The notes: generated from the sequence alone by a model not told the origin. A stretch of DNA of 54,524 nt from Clostridium drakei (GCF_000633595.2 NZ_JIBU02000060.1:1-54524), one strand, 5' to 3'. Counted from the first letter of the stretch, positions 36,721-46,040 are shown. Numbers and translations are program-made.

Positions 36721-38412
36721 ATGAATTATAAGAAATTAGTAGCAGAAAGAATAAAAGAACATGTGGAATTGGATTTAGAAACATTGGATAGATTAATAGA
36801 AATACCACCAAAATCAGATATGGGAGATTATGCTTTTCCATGTTTTCAACTTTCAAAGACTTTAAGAAAAGCACCAAATACTATAGCAGAAGAATTAAAA
36901 GAAAAAATAAATAAAGATAATTTTGAAAAAATTGAAAACTTAGGACCTTATTTGAATTTTTTTGTTGATAAAATTGATCTTACAAAAAGCACTATAGAAA
37001 AAGTTCTTGAAAATGGAGACAAATATGGTTCTTCAGATATAGGAATTGGAAAGAATATAACTATAGATTATTCCTCACCCAATATTGCAAAGCCTTTTCA
37101 TGTTGGGCATTTATGTAGTACATCTATAGGAAATGCTTTATATAGAATATTATCTTTTCAAGGATATAATTGTATAGGTATAAATCATTTAGGAGATTGG
37201 GGAACTCAATTTGGAAAGCTTATATCTGCTTATGAAAGATGGTGTGATGAGGAAACTTTAGAAAAAGAACCTATAAAAGAATTATTAAGAATATATGTTA
37301 AATTTCACGAAGAAGCTGAAAATGATCCATCCTTAGAAGATGAAGCAAGATTGCATTTTAAAAATTTAGAAGATGGATGTGAAGAAGAAACTAAACTTTG
37401 GCAGAGATTTAAGGATTTAAGCTTAAAGGAATTTAAGGTTGTTTATGACATGCTTGGAATAAAATTTGATCATTATACAGGAGAGAGTTTTTATAATGAT
37501 AAAATGGATGCTGTAATTGATGAAATAGATAAAAAGGGATTGCTTGTGGAAAGTAATGGAGCTAAAGTAGTAATGCTTGATAAATATAATATGCCTCCGT
37601 GTATGATAAAAAAGGCAGATGGAGCAACTATTTATGCAACTCGAGATTTAGCGGCAGCAATGTATAGAAAGAAAACTTATGATTTCTATAAAAGTATATA
37701 TGTAGTAGGATCTGATCAATCTCTTCATTTTAAACAATTTTTTACTACATTGAAGCTTATGGGACATGATTGGGCTGATGACTGTAAACATGTAGCTTTT
37801 GGTCTTGTTAGATTTGCAGATAAGAAATTATCAACAAGAAAAGGTGATGTTATATTCCTTGAAGATTTATTAAATGAATCAGTGGAAAAAACTTTGGAAG
37901 TTATAAATGAAAAGAATCCTGATTTGGAAAACAAAGAAGAAGTTGCAAAGAAGATAGGTATAGGAGCAGTAATATTTACTTATTTAAAGAACAATAGGGA
38001 AAAAGATATAATATTCGATTGGAAGGAAATTTTAAGTTTTGATGGTGAAACAGGTCCATATGTTCAATATAGTTATGCTAGAGGAAAGAGCATTCTTAGA
38101 AGAGCAGGAGAAGTTAAAGGAGACGTTGATTATAGCAAATTAAATTCTAAGGAAGAATTTGAACTTATAAAAACTCTTGAAGGCTTCCAGAAGTCTATAT
38201 TACATGCTATAGATAAATTAGAACCTTATATAGTAACAAGATATATAATTGATGTAGCTAAAGGTTTCAATAAGTTTTATAATGCTCACAGTATAATGAA
38301 TGCAGAAGATGAAGCTACAAAGATATCAAGAATTAAATTAGTAGAAGCTACTTGTCAAGTACTAAAGAACGGATTAAATTTAATAGGAATTGAAACTGTA
38401 GAAAAAATGTAG
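36721..38412 (+). CDS. argS: Arginyl-tRNA synthetase
   Basis: A 563-aa class I aminoacyl-tRNA synthetase. The N-terminal Arg-tRNA additional domain covers about residues 1-85; the HIGH-type motif is HVGH at 127-130 ([13 protein letters not shown]). The KMSKS-equivalent is degenerate, as usual in ArgRS (LSTRKGD), and a C-terminal all-helical DALR anticodon-binding domain follows. The GGAGG ribosome-binding site is in the leader end. It is controlled by the T-box just upstream and closed by a strong terminator, so it is a single-gene unit. Confidence 0.97.
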   Translation: MNYKKLVAERIKEHVELDLETLDRLIEIPPKSDMGDYAFPCFQLSKTLRKAPNTIAEELKEKINKDNFEKIENLGPYLNFFVDKIDLTKSTIEKVLENGDKYGSSDIGIGKNITIDYSSPNIAKPFHVGHLCSTSIGNALYRILSFQGYNCIGINHLGDWGTQFGKLISAYERWCDEETLEKEPIKELLRIYVKFHEEAENDPSLEDEARLHFKNLEDGCEEETKLWQRFKDLSLKEFKVVYDMLGIKFDHYTGESFYNDKMDAVIDEIDKKGLLVESNGAKVVMLDKYNMPPCMIKKADGATIYATRDLAAAMYRKKTYDFYKSIYVVGSDQSLHFKQFFTTLKLMGHDWADDCKHVAFGLVRFADKKLSTRKGDVIFLEDLLNESVEKTLEVINEKNPDLENKEEVAKKIGIGAVIFTYLKNNREKDIIFDWKEILSFDGETGPYVQYSYARGKSILRRAGEVKGDVDYSKLNSKEEFELIKTLEGFQKSILHAIDKLEPYIVTRYIIDVAKGFNKFYNAHSIMNAEDEATKISRIKLVEATCQVLKNGLNLIGIETVEKM

Positions 38413-38416
38413 ATTT

Positions 38417-38460
38417 AAAAGTGCTTTAGAATAAGTAAATATCATTCTAAAGCACTTTTG
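38417..38460 (+). terminator. argS terminator
   Basis: A perfect 16-bp stem AAAAGTGCTTTAGAAT (38417-38432) with 38444-38459, followed by GTTTAGTTATTTT. Confidence 0.9.
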
Positions 38461-38541
38461 TTTAGTTATTTTCAAATTTTTTATATTGTTATATAATAAG
38501 TAATGTAGGTTTATTAAACCAGAAATTTGGAGGACTTTATA

Positions 38542-39339
38542 ATGTTTATAGAAGAATATAAAGAAGTATTAGATTTACATAAAAATGTATTTCAATATTA
38601 TAATATGGATAAAGTTGCATACTTTGATATAGAAACCACAGGTTTTGATAAGGAAGAGGATAGAGTAATACTTATATCTCTAGGAAGATTTAAAGATGAT
38701 AAATTTTTTTGTATAAAGCAATATTTTGCAGAAGATTTAGAAGATGAAAAGGAAATATTATATAATTTTAAAAAGGATTTATTGGAATATAAAAAATGGT
38801 GTTCCTATAATGGAATAGCTTTTGATGAACCTTTTATAAAAAAGAGGATGGAAAAGCAAAATATAATATTTGAGTCTCCAAAGTATCATATAGATTTATA
38901 TAGACTTATAAGACCTTATTATAGACAAATGGGTATGGAAAGATGCAATCTTAAAACTGTAGAAAAGTATATAGGGATAGAAAGAGAGGATAAAATAGAT
39001 GGTGGCATAAGTGTAGACTTGTATAAAGAATTTTTATTAACTTCGAATAAAGAACTTAAGAAAAAAATAATGCTTCATAATTACGAAGATGTATTGAGTT
39101 TACCTAAGATACATGAGCTCATTTTTAAAATAGAAAATGATCATGATTTAGTTAGGGAAAATGTAATTACAAAAAAACAGTGTAGATATCTTAAAAGTCT
39201 TCTTAAAAAGAATAATATTGTTTTAAATGTTGATATAGATAGGATATCGAAAAAAGCTGCTGCAAGAGCTATAGACAATATATTAAGAGGTTTTGTGGAC
39301 TGTAATGAATTGGAAGAAATAATTAGTAACAGTTATTAA
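38542..39339 (+). CDS. YprB-like DnaQ-fold exonuclease domain protein
   Basis: 265 aa from the ATG at 38542; TTGGAGGA (38527-38534) is its ribosome-binding site, although a TTG inside that site is in frame. The ribonuclease-H-like 3'-5' exonuclease fold is indicated by FDIETTGF (Asp29, Glu31), YNGIAFDEPF, an Asp in HIDLYRLIRPYY, and HNYEDVLSLP, the set of acidic and His residues of the YprB family. It probably acts on nucleic-acid ends in repair or RNA turnover. It stands alone between argS and a CBS-domain gene. Confidence 0.85.
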   Translation: MFIEEYKEVLDLHKNVFQYYNMDKVAYFDIETTGFDKEEDRVILISLGRFKDDKFFCIKQYFAEDLEDEKEILYNFKKDLLEYKKWCSYNGIAFDEPFIKKRMEKQNIIFESPKYHIDLYRLIRPYYRQMGMERCNLKTVEKYIGIEREDKIDGGISVDLYKEFLLTSNKELKKKIMLHNYEDVLSLPKIHELIFKIENDHDLVRENVITKKQCRYLKSLLKKNNIVLNVDIDRISKKAAARAIDNILRGFVDCNELEEIISNSY

Positions 39340-39435
39340 GATCAATTAGTACAGTAAATGGTTAATATGAGTATTAAAAATATTTAGACTTTCCACATAA
39401 TTCATTGTATAATATAGGAAAGGAGGTAGATATTT

Positions 39436-39822
39436 ATGATAAATGAAATAATGCATTCAGATATAGTTAAACTTAGAATAGATGATAATTTAAAAAAGGC
39501 ACTTGAAACTATAAATGCAAATAAAGTAAATGGAGCGCCTGTAGTTGATGAAAATGATAAATTAGTCGGTATAATAGTTAAAGCTGATATATATAGATTT
39601 CTAATGGAAGAAGGTCATTATGACACTTGTCCTGTAGATTGGGTAATGACAAAAAATGTTGTTACAGCATCTAAAGATGAGGGGATTGTAGAAGTAGCAG
39701 CTAGACTTAGAGAAAACGATATTATTGCTATTCCTATAGTTGATGGAGATGTTTTGAAAGGTATAGTGACAATTGAAGATATAGTTGACTATATTATAGA
39801 AAAGGAACAATATTATAGTTAA
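39436..39822 (+). CDS. Two-CBS-domain protein
   Basis: A 128-aa protein made of a tandem pair of CBS domains (about 7-58 and 70-122; GAPVVDENDKLVGIIVKAD and AIPIVDGDVLKGIVTIEDI). Such stand-alone Bateman modules bind adenine nucleotides and act as cellular-energy sensors for partner proteins. AAAGGAGGTAGAT precedes the ATG. No partner is fused or obviously adjacent. Confidence 0.92.
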   Translation: MINEIMHSDIVKLRIDDNLKKALETINANKVNGAPVVDENDKLVGIIVKADIYRFLMEEGHYDTCPVDWVMTKNVVTASKDEGIVEVAARLRENDIIAIPIVDGDVLKGIVTIEDIVDYIIEKEQYYS

Positions 39823-39823
39823 T

Positions 39824-39856
39824 AAAAAGCCTGTTCATTGGACAGGCTTTTTATTA
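39824..39856. terminator. Bidirectional terminator
   Basis: AAAAAGCCTGT (39824-39834) with ACAGGCTTTTT (39842-39852). It serves the convergent CBS and feoB genes; the feoB stop codon is only a few bases beyond. Confidence 0.85.
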
Positions 39857-39857
39857 A

Positions 39858-39995
39858 CTATTTTTTATAATTTCCACAGTGGCTGGAACAGGAACTGCAG
39901 TCACATCCACCAGAGGATTTTTTCTTTATATTTTTATATAATATGTGTGCTGCAAAAGCAACCAAAATAATTGTTACTAAAATTTCTATTAACAT
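39858..39995 (-). CDS. FeoB-associated Cys-rich membrane peptide (internal start)
   Basis: 45 aa if translation begins at the ATG of 39995, in frame within feoB. GGAGGTAATTAT stands immediately in front of this ATG, a full-strength Shine-Dalgarno inside coding sequence. The product has one transmembrane helix (about 3-20), a basic stretch, then a four-Cys tail plus His. This matches the small FeoB-associated Cys-rich proteins found after feoB in Firmicutes, thought to assist Fe(II) uptake. It may exist both as the tail of FeoB and as a free peptide. Confidence 0.6.
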   Translation of the reverse strand: MLIEILVTIILVAFAAHILYKNIKKKSSGGCDCSSCSSHCGNYKK

Positions 39996-41771
39996 ATAAT
40001 TACCTCCATATAAGATTAAAGAACCTAATCTAAAAACTATAAAAGAAACTATCCAAGCTAAACTAAATTGGTATACTACAGAGAATATGGCCATATTTCT
40101 ACCATATTCTTTTTTCATAGCACCCACTGCAGATATACATGGAGTATATAGTAACACAAAAACTAAAAATGCATAAGCTGATATTGGAGTAAAATGATGA
40201 AGTAATGATAACTTTAAGTCACCACCATATATAACTCCCATAGTACCTATTACAGCTTCTTTAGCCATAAGACCTGTAAGCAATGAAACAGAACTTTGCC
40301 AATCTCCAAATCCAAGGGGTTTAAATATTATGCTAATACATTTTCCAATATAGGATAGTATACTGTTATTTATATCTGTCATACCATAAATGTTGAAATT
40401 AGATAAAAACCAAATCAATATTGACATAGAAAAAATAATAGTACCAGCTTTTTTTAAGAATCCTTTACCTTTATCCCAGGTATGTAATGCAACATTCCTA
40501 AATTCAGGAAGCTTATATTCAGGGAGCTCTATTATAAAAGGCTCTTCATCTTTCTTGAATAGAGTATTTTTAAACAACAATCCTATCATGAAAGAAATAA
40601 TAATACCTAAAAGATATAATGACATTATAATACCTGCTTGTTTTGCAGGAAAGAAGGCAGAAGCAAATACTGCATATATAGGAAGTCTTGCATTACAAGA
40701 CATAAGAGGAACTAACAGTGCAGTAAGTTTTCTATCTTTTTCACTTTCTAAAGTTCTAGCTGACATAATTCCAGGAACTGAACAACCAAAGCTCATTACT
40801 AAAGGTATAAAAGCTTTGCCGGATAATCCCATTTTTCTCATTAATTTATCCATTATAAAAGCTGCTCTAGCCATATAACCACTGTCTTCAAGTACAGATA
40901 TTCCAAGAAAAAGTGCCATGATAATAGGTAGAAAAACTACAACAGAGCCAACACCACCTAAAACTCCTCCTACAAGCAATGATTTAAACCAAGGGCTTGT
41001 ACTTGACAAAGTATTTTCTAAAAAAGGAACTAAGTTTGAATTTAAAATTGTATCTAATTCATCTGATAGAGGTTGACCTACCCAACTAAAAGTGAATTTA
41101 AAAATTAAAATTAAAATAGCAAAGAATATAGGATAAGCTAAAAATTTATTTAGTACAATTTTATCTATTTTGTCTGTAGGAGATACATAATTATTGCTTG
41201 TACTAGTAAAGCATTTGTTTAAAACTTTATTGATAAAAGCATAAGTTTCTTTTTCGTCTTGAAATTGAAAATCATTATCACTATATTGGCCTAAAAAATG
41301 GCCATCAAGAAGCATTTTCTTTAAATGGTCTATTCCAATGCCTTTAGAAGCAACAATAGGTATTACTATTACATTTAATTCTTTAGATAATATAGAGTAA
41401 TCAATTTTAATTCCTTTAGAATCTGCAACGTCTATCATGTTTAATACTAATATTATAGGTTTATTAAAGCTTTTAAGTTGAGTTGTAAGATACAAATTTC
41501 TGTCTAAGTTAGAAGCATCTACTATATTTATTATTACATCTGTATCTTCATTAAGTAGAAAATTTCTTGATACCTTTTCTTCGTTAGAGAAAGTATCCAT
41601 AGCATAAATTCCTGGAAGATCAACAATTTTTATGGAATTATCTAGGTAACCTTCTTTTTTTTCTACAGTTACTCCTGCCCAATTACCTACATATTGATTT
41701 GATCCAGTTAAAATATTAAAAAGTGAAGTTTTACCTACATTAGGGTTGCCAAGCAAAGCTGCTGTAATCAT
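39858..41771 (-). CDS. feoB: Ferrous iron transporter FeoB, C-terminally fused to FeoB-associated Cys-rich peptide
   Basis: A 637-aa Fe(II) transporter. The N-terminal G domain has G1 GNPNVGKT (residues 8-15), the G2/G3 region (GVTVEKKEG, DLPGIYA) and NMID as G4. A helical spacer and the membrane domain with paired Gly-rich gates follow (GCSVPGIMSAR and the second-half GLMAKEAVIGTMG). The final ~45 residues are different in kind: one membrane helix then a Cys-rich tail (CDCSSCSSHCGN), which in other clostridia is a separate small protein next to FeoB. Here no stop codon separates them, and an internal ribosome-binding site and ATG remain. AGGAGGATTAAT precedes the feoB ATG; feoA is 18 bases upstream. 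Confidence 0.95.
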   Translation of the reverse strand: MITAALLGNPNVGKTSLFNILTGSNQYVGNWAGVTVEKKEGYLDNSIKIVDLPGIYAMDTFSNEEKVSRNFLLNEDTDVIINIVDASNLDRNLYLTTQLKSFNKPIILVLNMIDVADSKGIKIDYSILSKELNVIVIPIVASKGIGIDHLKKMLLDGHFLGQYSDNDFQFQDEKETYAFINKVLNKCFTSTSNNYVSPTDKIDKIVLNKFLAYPIFFAILILIFKFTFSWVGQPLSDELDTILNSNLVPFLENTLSSTSPWFKSLLVGGVLGGVGSVVVFLPIIMALFLGISVLEDSGYMARAAFIMDKLMRKMGLSGKAFIPLVMSFGCSVPGIMSARTLESEKDRKLTALLVPLMSCNARLPIYAVFASAFFPAKQAGIIMSLYLLGIIISFMIGLLFKNTLFKKDEEPFIIELPEYKLPEFRNVALHTWDKGKGFLKKAGTIIFSMSILIWFLSNFNIYGMTDINNSILSYIGKCISIIFKPLGFGDWQSSVSLLTGLMAKEAVIGTMGVIYGGDLKLSLLHHFTPISAYAFLVFVLLYTPCISAVGAMKKEYGRNMAIFSVVYQFSLAWIVSFIVFRLGSLILYGGNYMLIEILVTIILVAFAAHILYKNIKKKSSGGCDCSSCSSHCGNYKK

Positions 41772-41789
41772 ATTAATCCTCCTAAAATA

Positions 41790-42020
41790 TTACAATTTGG
41801 AACTTTTTATAAATATATTTTTTGCATCTTTTTTGCGTATTGCTAAATTAAATCCTCTTAGGTTTATTACTAAAGGATCACCAAATGGAGCAGAAGCCTT
41901 TAAAGCAACCTCAGTTCCTTCTATACATCCTAAAGCAAGAAGCCTCTTTATTAATTTTTCATTTCCGCATATGCTTTCTATTAAAGCTGTTTCTCCAAGT
42001 TTTAAATCACAAATACTCAT
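41790..42020 (-). CDS. feoA: FeoA-family ferrous iron transport accessory protein
   Basis: 76 aa from the ATG at 42020, chosen because GAGGTGG lies 6 bases upstream; the frame opens slightly earlier with a GTG within that site. It is an SH3-like beta-barrel protein with the FeoA pattern (KLGETALIESICG, RLLALGCIEGTEVAL, GDPLVINLRGFNLAIRKKDA). It acts in the cytoplasm with FeoB and is first in the feoAB operon under a Fur-type site. Confidence 0.93.
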   Translation of the reverse strand: MSICDLKLGETALIESICGNEKLIKRLLALGCIEGTEVALKASAPFGDPLVINLRGFNLAIRKKDAKNIFIKSSKL

Positions 42021-42031
42021 TATTACCACCT

Positions 42032-42094
42032 CGTAATGAAAATCATTATCATTTATTATATTATAATAATAACATCATTTATAAGTAGTGTCAA
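42032..42094 (-). promoter_or_regulatory. feoAB promoter and Fur box
   Basis: On the minus strand: TTGACA (42094-42089), 17 bp, TATTAT (42071-42066). Downstream GATAATGATTTTCATTACG (42050-42032) matches the 19-bp Fur consensus at about 16 positions. Iron-replete Fur would block feoAB transcription. Confidence 0.85.
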
Positions 42095-42363
42095 CATTAA
42101 ATAAGGAAATAGATATGATGGTCTATTTTAATGAGAATAGAAAAGCAATTATTAAATTAGTAGAGTTTAATAAAGTAATACTAGTGAATAATGTTATTTT
42201 CACAGCAGGAGATGTTGTTACACGTACAAAATCTGTAATATCAGCAATTGATGAAGGTCGTAAAAGTGCAGTATCTACATATAACTATGCACCAGTTTCA
42301 AAAGATATTTTAAAGAATAGTATCTCTCAGATTTTAGAGGATATCCATTCAAAAGAAAGCTGA
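42088..42363 (+). pseudogene. Remnant of a GltD-like FAD/NAD(P)-binding oxidoreductase
   Basis: A short open frame (up to 91 codons, GTG start inside the feo promoter, no ribosome-binding site). It includes IFTAGDVVTRTKSVISAIDEGRKSA, recalling the C-terminal FAD-contacting GD(V/I)VTG...A(I/V)xxGKxAA block of glutamate-synthase small-subunit-like NADPH oxidoreductases, which normally exceed 400 aa. Everything upstream is missing, and the ~160 bases downstream contain further broken reading frames. It is best read as the decayed 3' end of a deleted gene, lying at the left border of a GC-richer island. Confidence 0.55.
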
Positions 42364-42570
42364 AAAAAACTATATTATATTGGATCATAAAGAAAAAGAA
42401 CTCCAATCAAAATTAGAGTAAGAAGCTAAAAGTTATCCAGATATGGTTTTATAAACTATACTTGTTGATGGCAGCATAAATAGAAAAGGAAAGTATTTTT
42501 CCAAAAGAGAATAACACCTAGAGAAATTATTGAGTCATTTGGTGAATTGTGTATAATGAAAAAATCAATC

Positions 42571-42629
42571 TTGACAAGCGACTAACGTTCGCTATATAAT
42601 AATGATAAAAGAAAAGACCATTGGTCGCT
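42571..42629 (+). promoter_or_regulatory. Promoter and two TetR-type operators
   Basis: TTGACA (42571-42576), 18 bp, TATAAT (42595-42600). The spacer is almost filled by the dyad AGCGACTAACGTTCGCT (42577-42593). A second, related site follows the start point: GACCATTGGTC plus GCT (42616-42629), whose reverse complement begins AGCGACCAATG. Both are well placed for autorepression by the TetR protein encoded next. Between 42364 and 42570 I see no intact gene. Confidence 0.8.
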
Positions 42630-42647
42630 ATAAGGAGGTATTGTCAC

Positions 42648-43250
42648 ATGCCAAAAGGAATTATGCTTACACCTGAACAACAAGCAGCACGTCGTGAAGA
42701 AATAGTTGGTGTTGCCTTGAGCCTCATAGCTGAAAAGGGATTTCAAAGAACATCAATGCGGGAAATTGCAGTTTTAGCAAACATGGGAAAATCCAGTTTG
42801 TATGATTTTTTCAAAACTAAAGATGAGATTGTTGTATACGGAGTTGAGAAAGAAATAGAAAAAACCATTCAAAAGGTTCATAGGATTATTGCTGATGAAT
42901 CTTCGCCGGAACAGTGCCTTAGAAAAATCATGCTGAATCATCTTGGGGTACCAAAGCAGTATCGAACTGTGCTTATGTGGTTAAATACAGAATCTGACTA
43001 CTTAGAGGAAGAATATCGAAAGCGGCTGAAAGCTGCACGTTACGCATATCAGGATATTATAAAATCCGTGATTGAAAATGGAGTGAACACAGGAATTTTT
43101 CGTAAAACGGATGCTGATCTTATGGCACGTTTGTTAATTAGCTCTATTATAGCAATCCTATATACGTCCCGCCCGTCAGCCAGTCCAGAAAAAATGCTTA
43201 ATGAAACAATGAATATATTTCTACATGGAATTATGAATGATGGAGGTTAA
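42648..43250 (+). CDS. TetR-family regulator of the RPH-like operon
   Basis: 200 aa from the ATG at 42648, preceded by AAGGAGGT with 8-base spacing. The helix-turn-helix SMREIAVLANMGKSSLYDFF lies near residues 36-55, followed by a helical ligand domain. The gene is visibly richer in G+C than the surrounding chromosome. Its stop overlaps the next ATG (TAATG). It likely represses the three-gene operon through the two dyads upstream; the ligand could be the antibiotic or metabolite handled by the downstream enzyme. Confidence 0.9.
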   Translation: MPKGIMLTPEQQAARREEIVGVALSLIAEKGFQRTSMREIAVLANMGKSSLYDFFKTKDEIVVYGVEKEIEKTIQKVHRIIADESSPEQCLRKIMLNHLGVPKQYRTVLMWLNTESDYLEEEYRKRLKAARYAYQDIIKSVIENGVNTGIFRKTDADLMARLLISSIIAILYTSRPSASPEKMLNETMNIFLHGIMNDGG

Positions 43251-43255
43251 TGATT

Positions 43256-45817
43256 ATGATTTATTATGTCCTACCCTTGGCACATAAACAGGCAACTCTT
43301 GAAATGGTTGGCGGAAAAGGTATGTCTTTATCAAAACTTTTAACAGCGGGTATTCCTGTACCAGATGGATTTCATGTTACAACCTACTCATACCAGATTT
43401 TTGTTAAAAAAAACTATATTCAACCTCAGATTAATAAGCTACTGGACAGTATCGATTGCAACAATATCAGCCAGCTTGAAGATGTATCTGCAAAAATTGG
43501 GATACTTTTCCACAATGGAGAAATGCCGCAGGAAGTATCAGCTGCAATTAAAATCGCTTATGCTGAATTAGGGAATATTGCGGTCGCTGTTCGTTCCTCC
43601 GCTACCGTCGAAGATTTGCCCGACGCTTCTTTTGCGGGGCAGCAGGAAACTTATCTTAACATACAAGGTGAGAATGAAATTCTTGCCGCTGTAAAGCGGT
43701 GTTGGGCTTCCTTGTGGGCAGCTCGTGCTATTGCTTATCGTGTTAAGAGAAATATAAAGCAGGAGGTTGTTGCGCTTGCCGTTGTAGTACAAAAGCTTGC
43801 TTTTTCCGATGCGTCCGGCGTTATGTTTACACTAAATCCTATCAATGGCAGACGTGGCGAAATGATTATTAACGCCGCATGGGGGATTGGTGAAGCGGTG
43901 GTTTCTAGTTTAGTTACACCCGATACAATTGTTGTGGATAAGAACCTTGAACGAATTGTATCATATGAAGCGGCAAACAAAGAAATAATGACAGTTCGCA
44001 CCTCAGATGGAACAGAAGAAATTTTGGTTCCTGAACGGTTGAGGAAAAAACATGCCCTTAGCCGGAATCAAGTTATGCAGCTAACACAGCTTGGAAAGAA
44101 AATTGAGAAAAATTATCAAATGCCTATGGATATAGAGTGGGCGCTTGAAAAAGATAAATTGTATATTGTTCAGGCTCGCCCCATTACTGTCTTGCCGTCG
44201 GAATGGGTGTTACCGGAAAAGGGTGTTATATACACAAAGGGTAGTTTAGCAGAACATTTACCCAATCCTGTTACGCCATTGTTCGCCACGTTTGGTCTTG
44301 AAATCGTCAATCGTGCGTCGGCGCTTTTATGGGTAGATATGTTTGGTAAAAGCGCGAAAAAGTTAATGCCGGAAAATGGAGTATATACGATTATTAATGG
44401 ATATGTCTATCTTTCTGCTAAATCAAAGCCACTTTTGATTGCTGTCAAATCCTTTTCTCCCCAATCTTTACGCCGGGTGCTTACGAATAGCGTCACACGT
44501 TGGGAAGCGGCGAGAAAAGAATTTGAATTTGTGATTAAACAATGGGAAAAAAAGCTTCTATATAAGCTGAACAGCCACCAAATAATGGAGGGCATTCAGA
44601 CTGTATTTTATGCCTCGTGTATTTATTTCACAAGAATTCAGCTTACATTGCCTGCTGCTTCTATCAGCGAAACATTATTTACAAAATTATTTCGGAGAAC
44701 AGCTCGCCGCATCGGTATGACAGATACTTCCGTCTTTCTGTTTGGATTTGACACGATTGCTCTGCAAGCGGAAAAGAATCTTTGGAGCCTATCGGAATGG
44801 GTAAAGCAAAATAGTACATTAAACCTTTATCTGAAAAATAATCCGTCAAGAAAAATAGCGGAAGATTTCATGTCCTCAGTTATGCCTACCGAAGTTTTAC
44901 AGGATGTATGGATAGAATGGAAAAACCGAATCAATCAGTATTTCAAAGATTTTGGCTGTACTGCTTATGAATTTGATTTTGCGTATTCAACACCACAAGA
45001 AGCACTTACGCCTACACTTGAATCTATAAAAACATTTCTGGAAGGAAAAGGGGAAAGTCCTTTTTTACGCCAATTCACATTTGAAAAGCGCAGGAAACAG
45101 GCAGAAGAAAAGATTTTAGAACATATGGGTAGCGCGCGTAAAAAACTGTTTTTGAAGTTGCTCCATTGGGCGCAGGAAACTGTTCCTATGCGTGAAAACG
45201 CTATTTATTTGATGGGAATGGGGCATCCACTGATTCGACGTATGTTTCAGGAAATTTCAGAACGCTTCATACGCGGCGGAGCTATTTCACATTTGGATGA
45301 TATTTACTGGCTCACAAAATCGGAATTGGAAGCACTTATAGAACAAGTCGATAAAAATATGTCTTTATCTCATATGAGTGGGATAATACCTGCTCGGAAA
45401 GCGGAATTCAAAAAATACCTAGGTTATGTTTCACCATCCAAGTTGCCGGAGAAAAACAAAAAAACCATATCACATCTATCACGGAAAGATGGGAAAATTG
45501 TGTTGATGGGTATTGGCACTAGTGCTGGCATTGTGACGGCTCCCGCTTGTGTACTGAATAGTCCGGAAGATTTTGAAAAATTTCAGCCAGGAAGTGTGTT
45601 GGTTGCTGTTACCACAACTCCAGCATGGACACCTTTGTTTGCCTCTGCAAGTGCGATTGTAACGGACATTGGGGGTCCTCTCAGCCATTCAAGCATTGTT
45701 GCCCGCGAATATGGCATCCCCGCTGTTATGGCTACACGCACTGCCACGCGAAAAATCCAAAGCGGACAAATGATAATGGTAGACGGGTCCATGGGGACAG
45801 TGACGTTCAATGAATAA
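43256..45817 (+). CDS. Rifampin phosphotransferase / PEP-synthase-like protein
   Basis: About 853 aa, starting at the ATG of 43256 (GGAGG 9 bases upstream; an ATG at 43250 is also possible). The N-terminal ~310 residues are a PPDK/PpsA ATP-grasp domain: GGKGMSLSKL, VRSSATVEDLPDASFAGQQ, and DIEWALEKDKLYIVQARPI at its end. A ~430-residue central region corresponds in position to the rifampin-binding domain of RPH. The C-terminal swivelling domain carries the phospho-carrier His (about residue 811) in GGPLSHSSIVAREYGIP. Length and order match rifampin phosphotransferases (~860 aa) better than PEP synthase, but the middle is divergent, so antibiotic inactivation is an inference and another acceptor is possible. 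G+C is high (31 of 60 bases at 43561-43620). Confidence 0.8.
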   Translation: MIYYVLPLAHKQATLEMVGGKGMSLSKLLTAGIPVPDGFHVTTYSYQIFVKKNYIQPQINKLLDSIDCNNISQLEDVSAKIGILFHNGEMPQEVSAAIKIAYAELGNIAVAVRSSATVEDLPDASFAGQQETYLNIQGENEILAAVKRCWASLWAARAIAYRVKRNIKQEVVALAVVVQKLAFSDASGVMFTLNPINGRRGEMIINAAWGIGEAVVSSLVTPDTIVVDKNLERIVSYEAANKEIMTVRTSDGTEEILVPERLRKKHALSRNQVMQLTQLGKKIEKNYQMPMDIEWALEKDKLYIVQARPITVLPSEWVLPEKGVIYTKGSLAEHLPNPVTPLFATFGLEIVNRASALLWVDMFGKSAKKLMPENGVYTIINGYVYLSAKSKPLLIAVKSFSPQSLRRVLTNSVTRWEAARKEFEFVIKQWEKKLLYKLNSHQIMEGIQTVFYASCIYFTRIQLTLPAASISETLFTKLFRRTARRIGMTDTSVFLFGFDTIALQAEKNLWSLSEWVKQNSTLNLYLKNNPSRKIAEDFMSSVMPTEVLQDVWIEWKNRINQYFKDFGCTAYEFDFAYSTPQEALTPTLESIKTFLEGKGESPFLRQFTFEKRRKQAEEKILEHMGSARKKLFLKLLHWAQETVPMRENAIYLMGMGHPLIRRMFQEISERFIRGGAISHLDDIYWLTKSELEALIEQVDKNMSLSHMSGIIPARKAEFKKYLGYVSPSKLPEKNKKTISHLSRKDGKIVLMGIGTSAGIVTAPACVLNSPEDFEKFQPGSVLVAVTTTPAWTPLFASASAIVTDIGGPLSHSSIVAREYGIPAVMATRTATRKIQSGQMIMVDGSMGTVTFNE

Positions 45818-45983
45818 AAAGTCTATTTTCTCTTTGAAGTTTGCGACCTTTGTGATTGTGTTAGGATATAACTTAATATTTCTGGTTATGATGTCTTACA
45901 TGGAAAGCCTCGGTGGGAGTGTAGCAGTGGGCTTGGCTAGCTCACTGCTGTATATATCACTTTTGGTTTGGCTTCATCTTTAG
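45810..45983 (+). CDS. Small two-helix membrane protein
   Basis: A 57-aa ORF whose ATG overlaps the end of the RPH-like gene (ATGAATAA). Two hydrophobic segments (about 11-28 and 37-55) are joined by a short Met/Glu/Gly turn. It shares the base composition of the RPH-like gene and probably its transcript. It could be a genuine small membrane protein or the truncated first hairpin of an MFS exporter lost at the right edge of the island; its length fits either. Confidence 0.5.
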   Translation: MNKKSIFSLKFATFVIVLGYNLIFLVMMSYMESLGGSVAVGLASSLLYISLLVWLHL

Positions 45984-46040
45984 CTCTATAATTCATATTA
46001 TATGCTAAGCTTAACTGACCTTAAAAAAATTGTAGCTATT

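Noticed and set aside
42088-42363. Intact small protein gene
   Set aside because: The start lies within the feo promoter, there is no ribosome-binding site, and the content matches only the C-terminal tip of a much larger oxidoreductase family.
43250-45817. Housekeeping PEP synthase (ppsA) or pyruvate phosphate dikinase
   Set aside because: Domain lengths fit RPH better, the gene is in a TetR-controlled GC-rich island, and the central region differs from the PEP-synthase catalytic domain.
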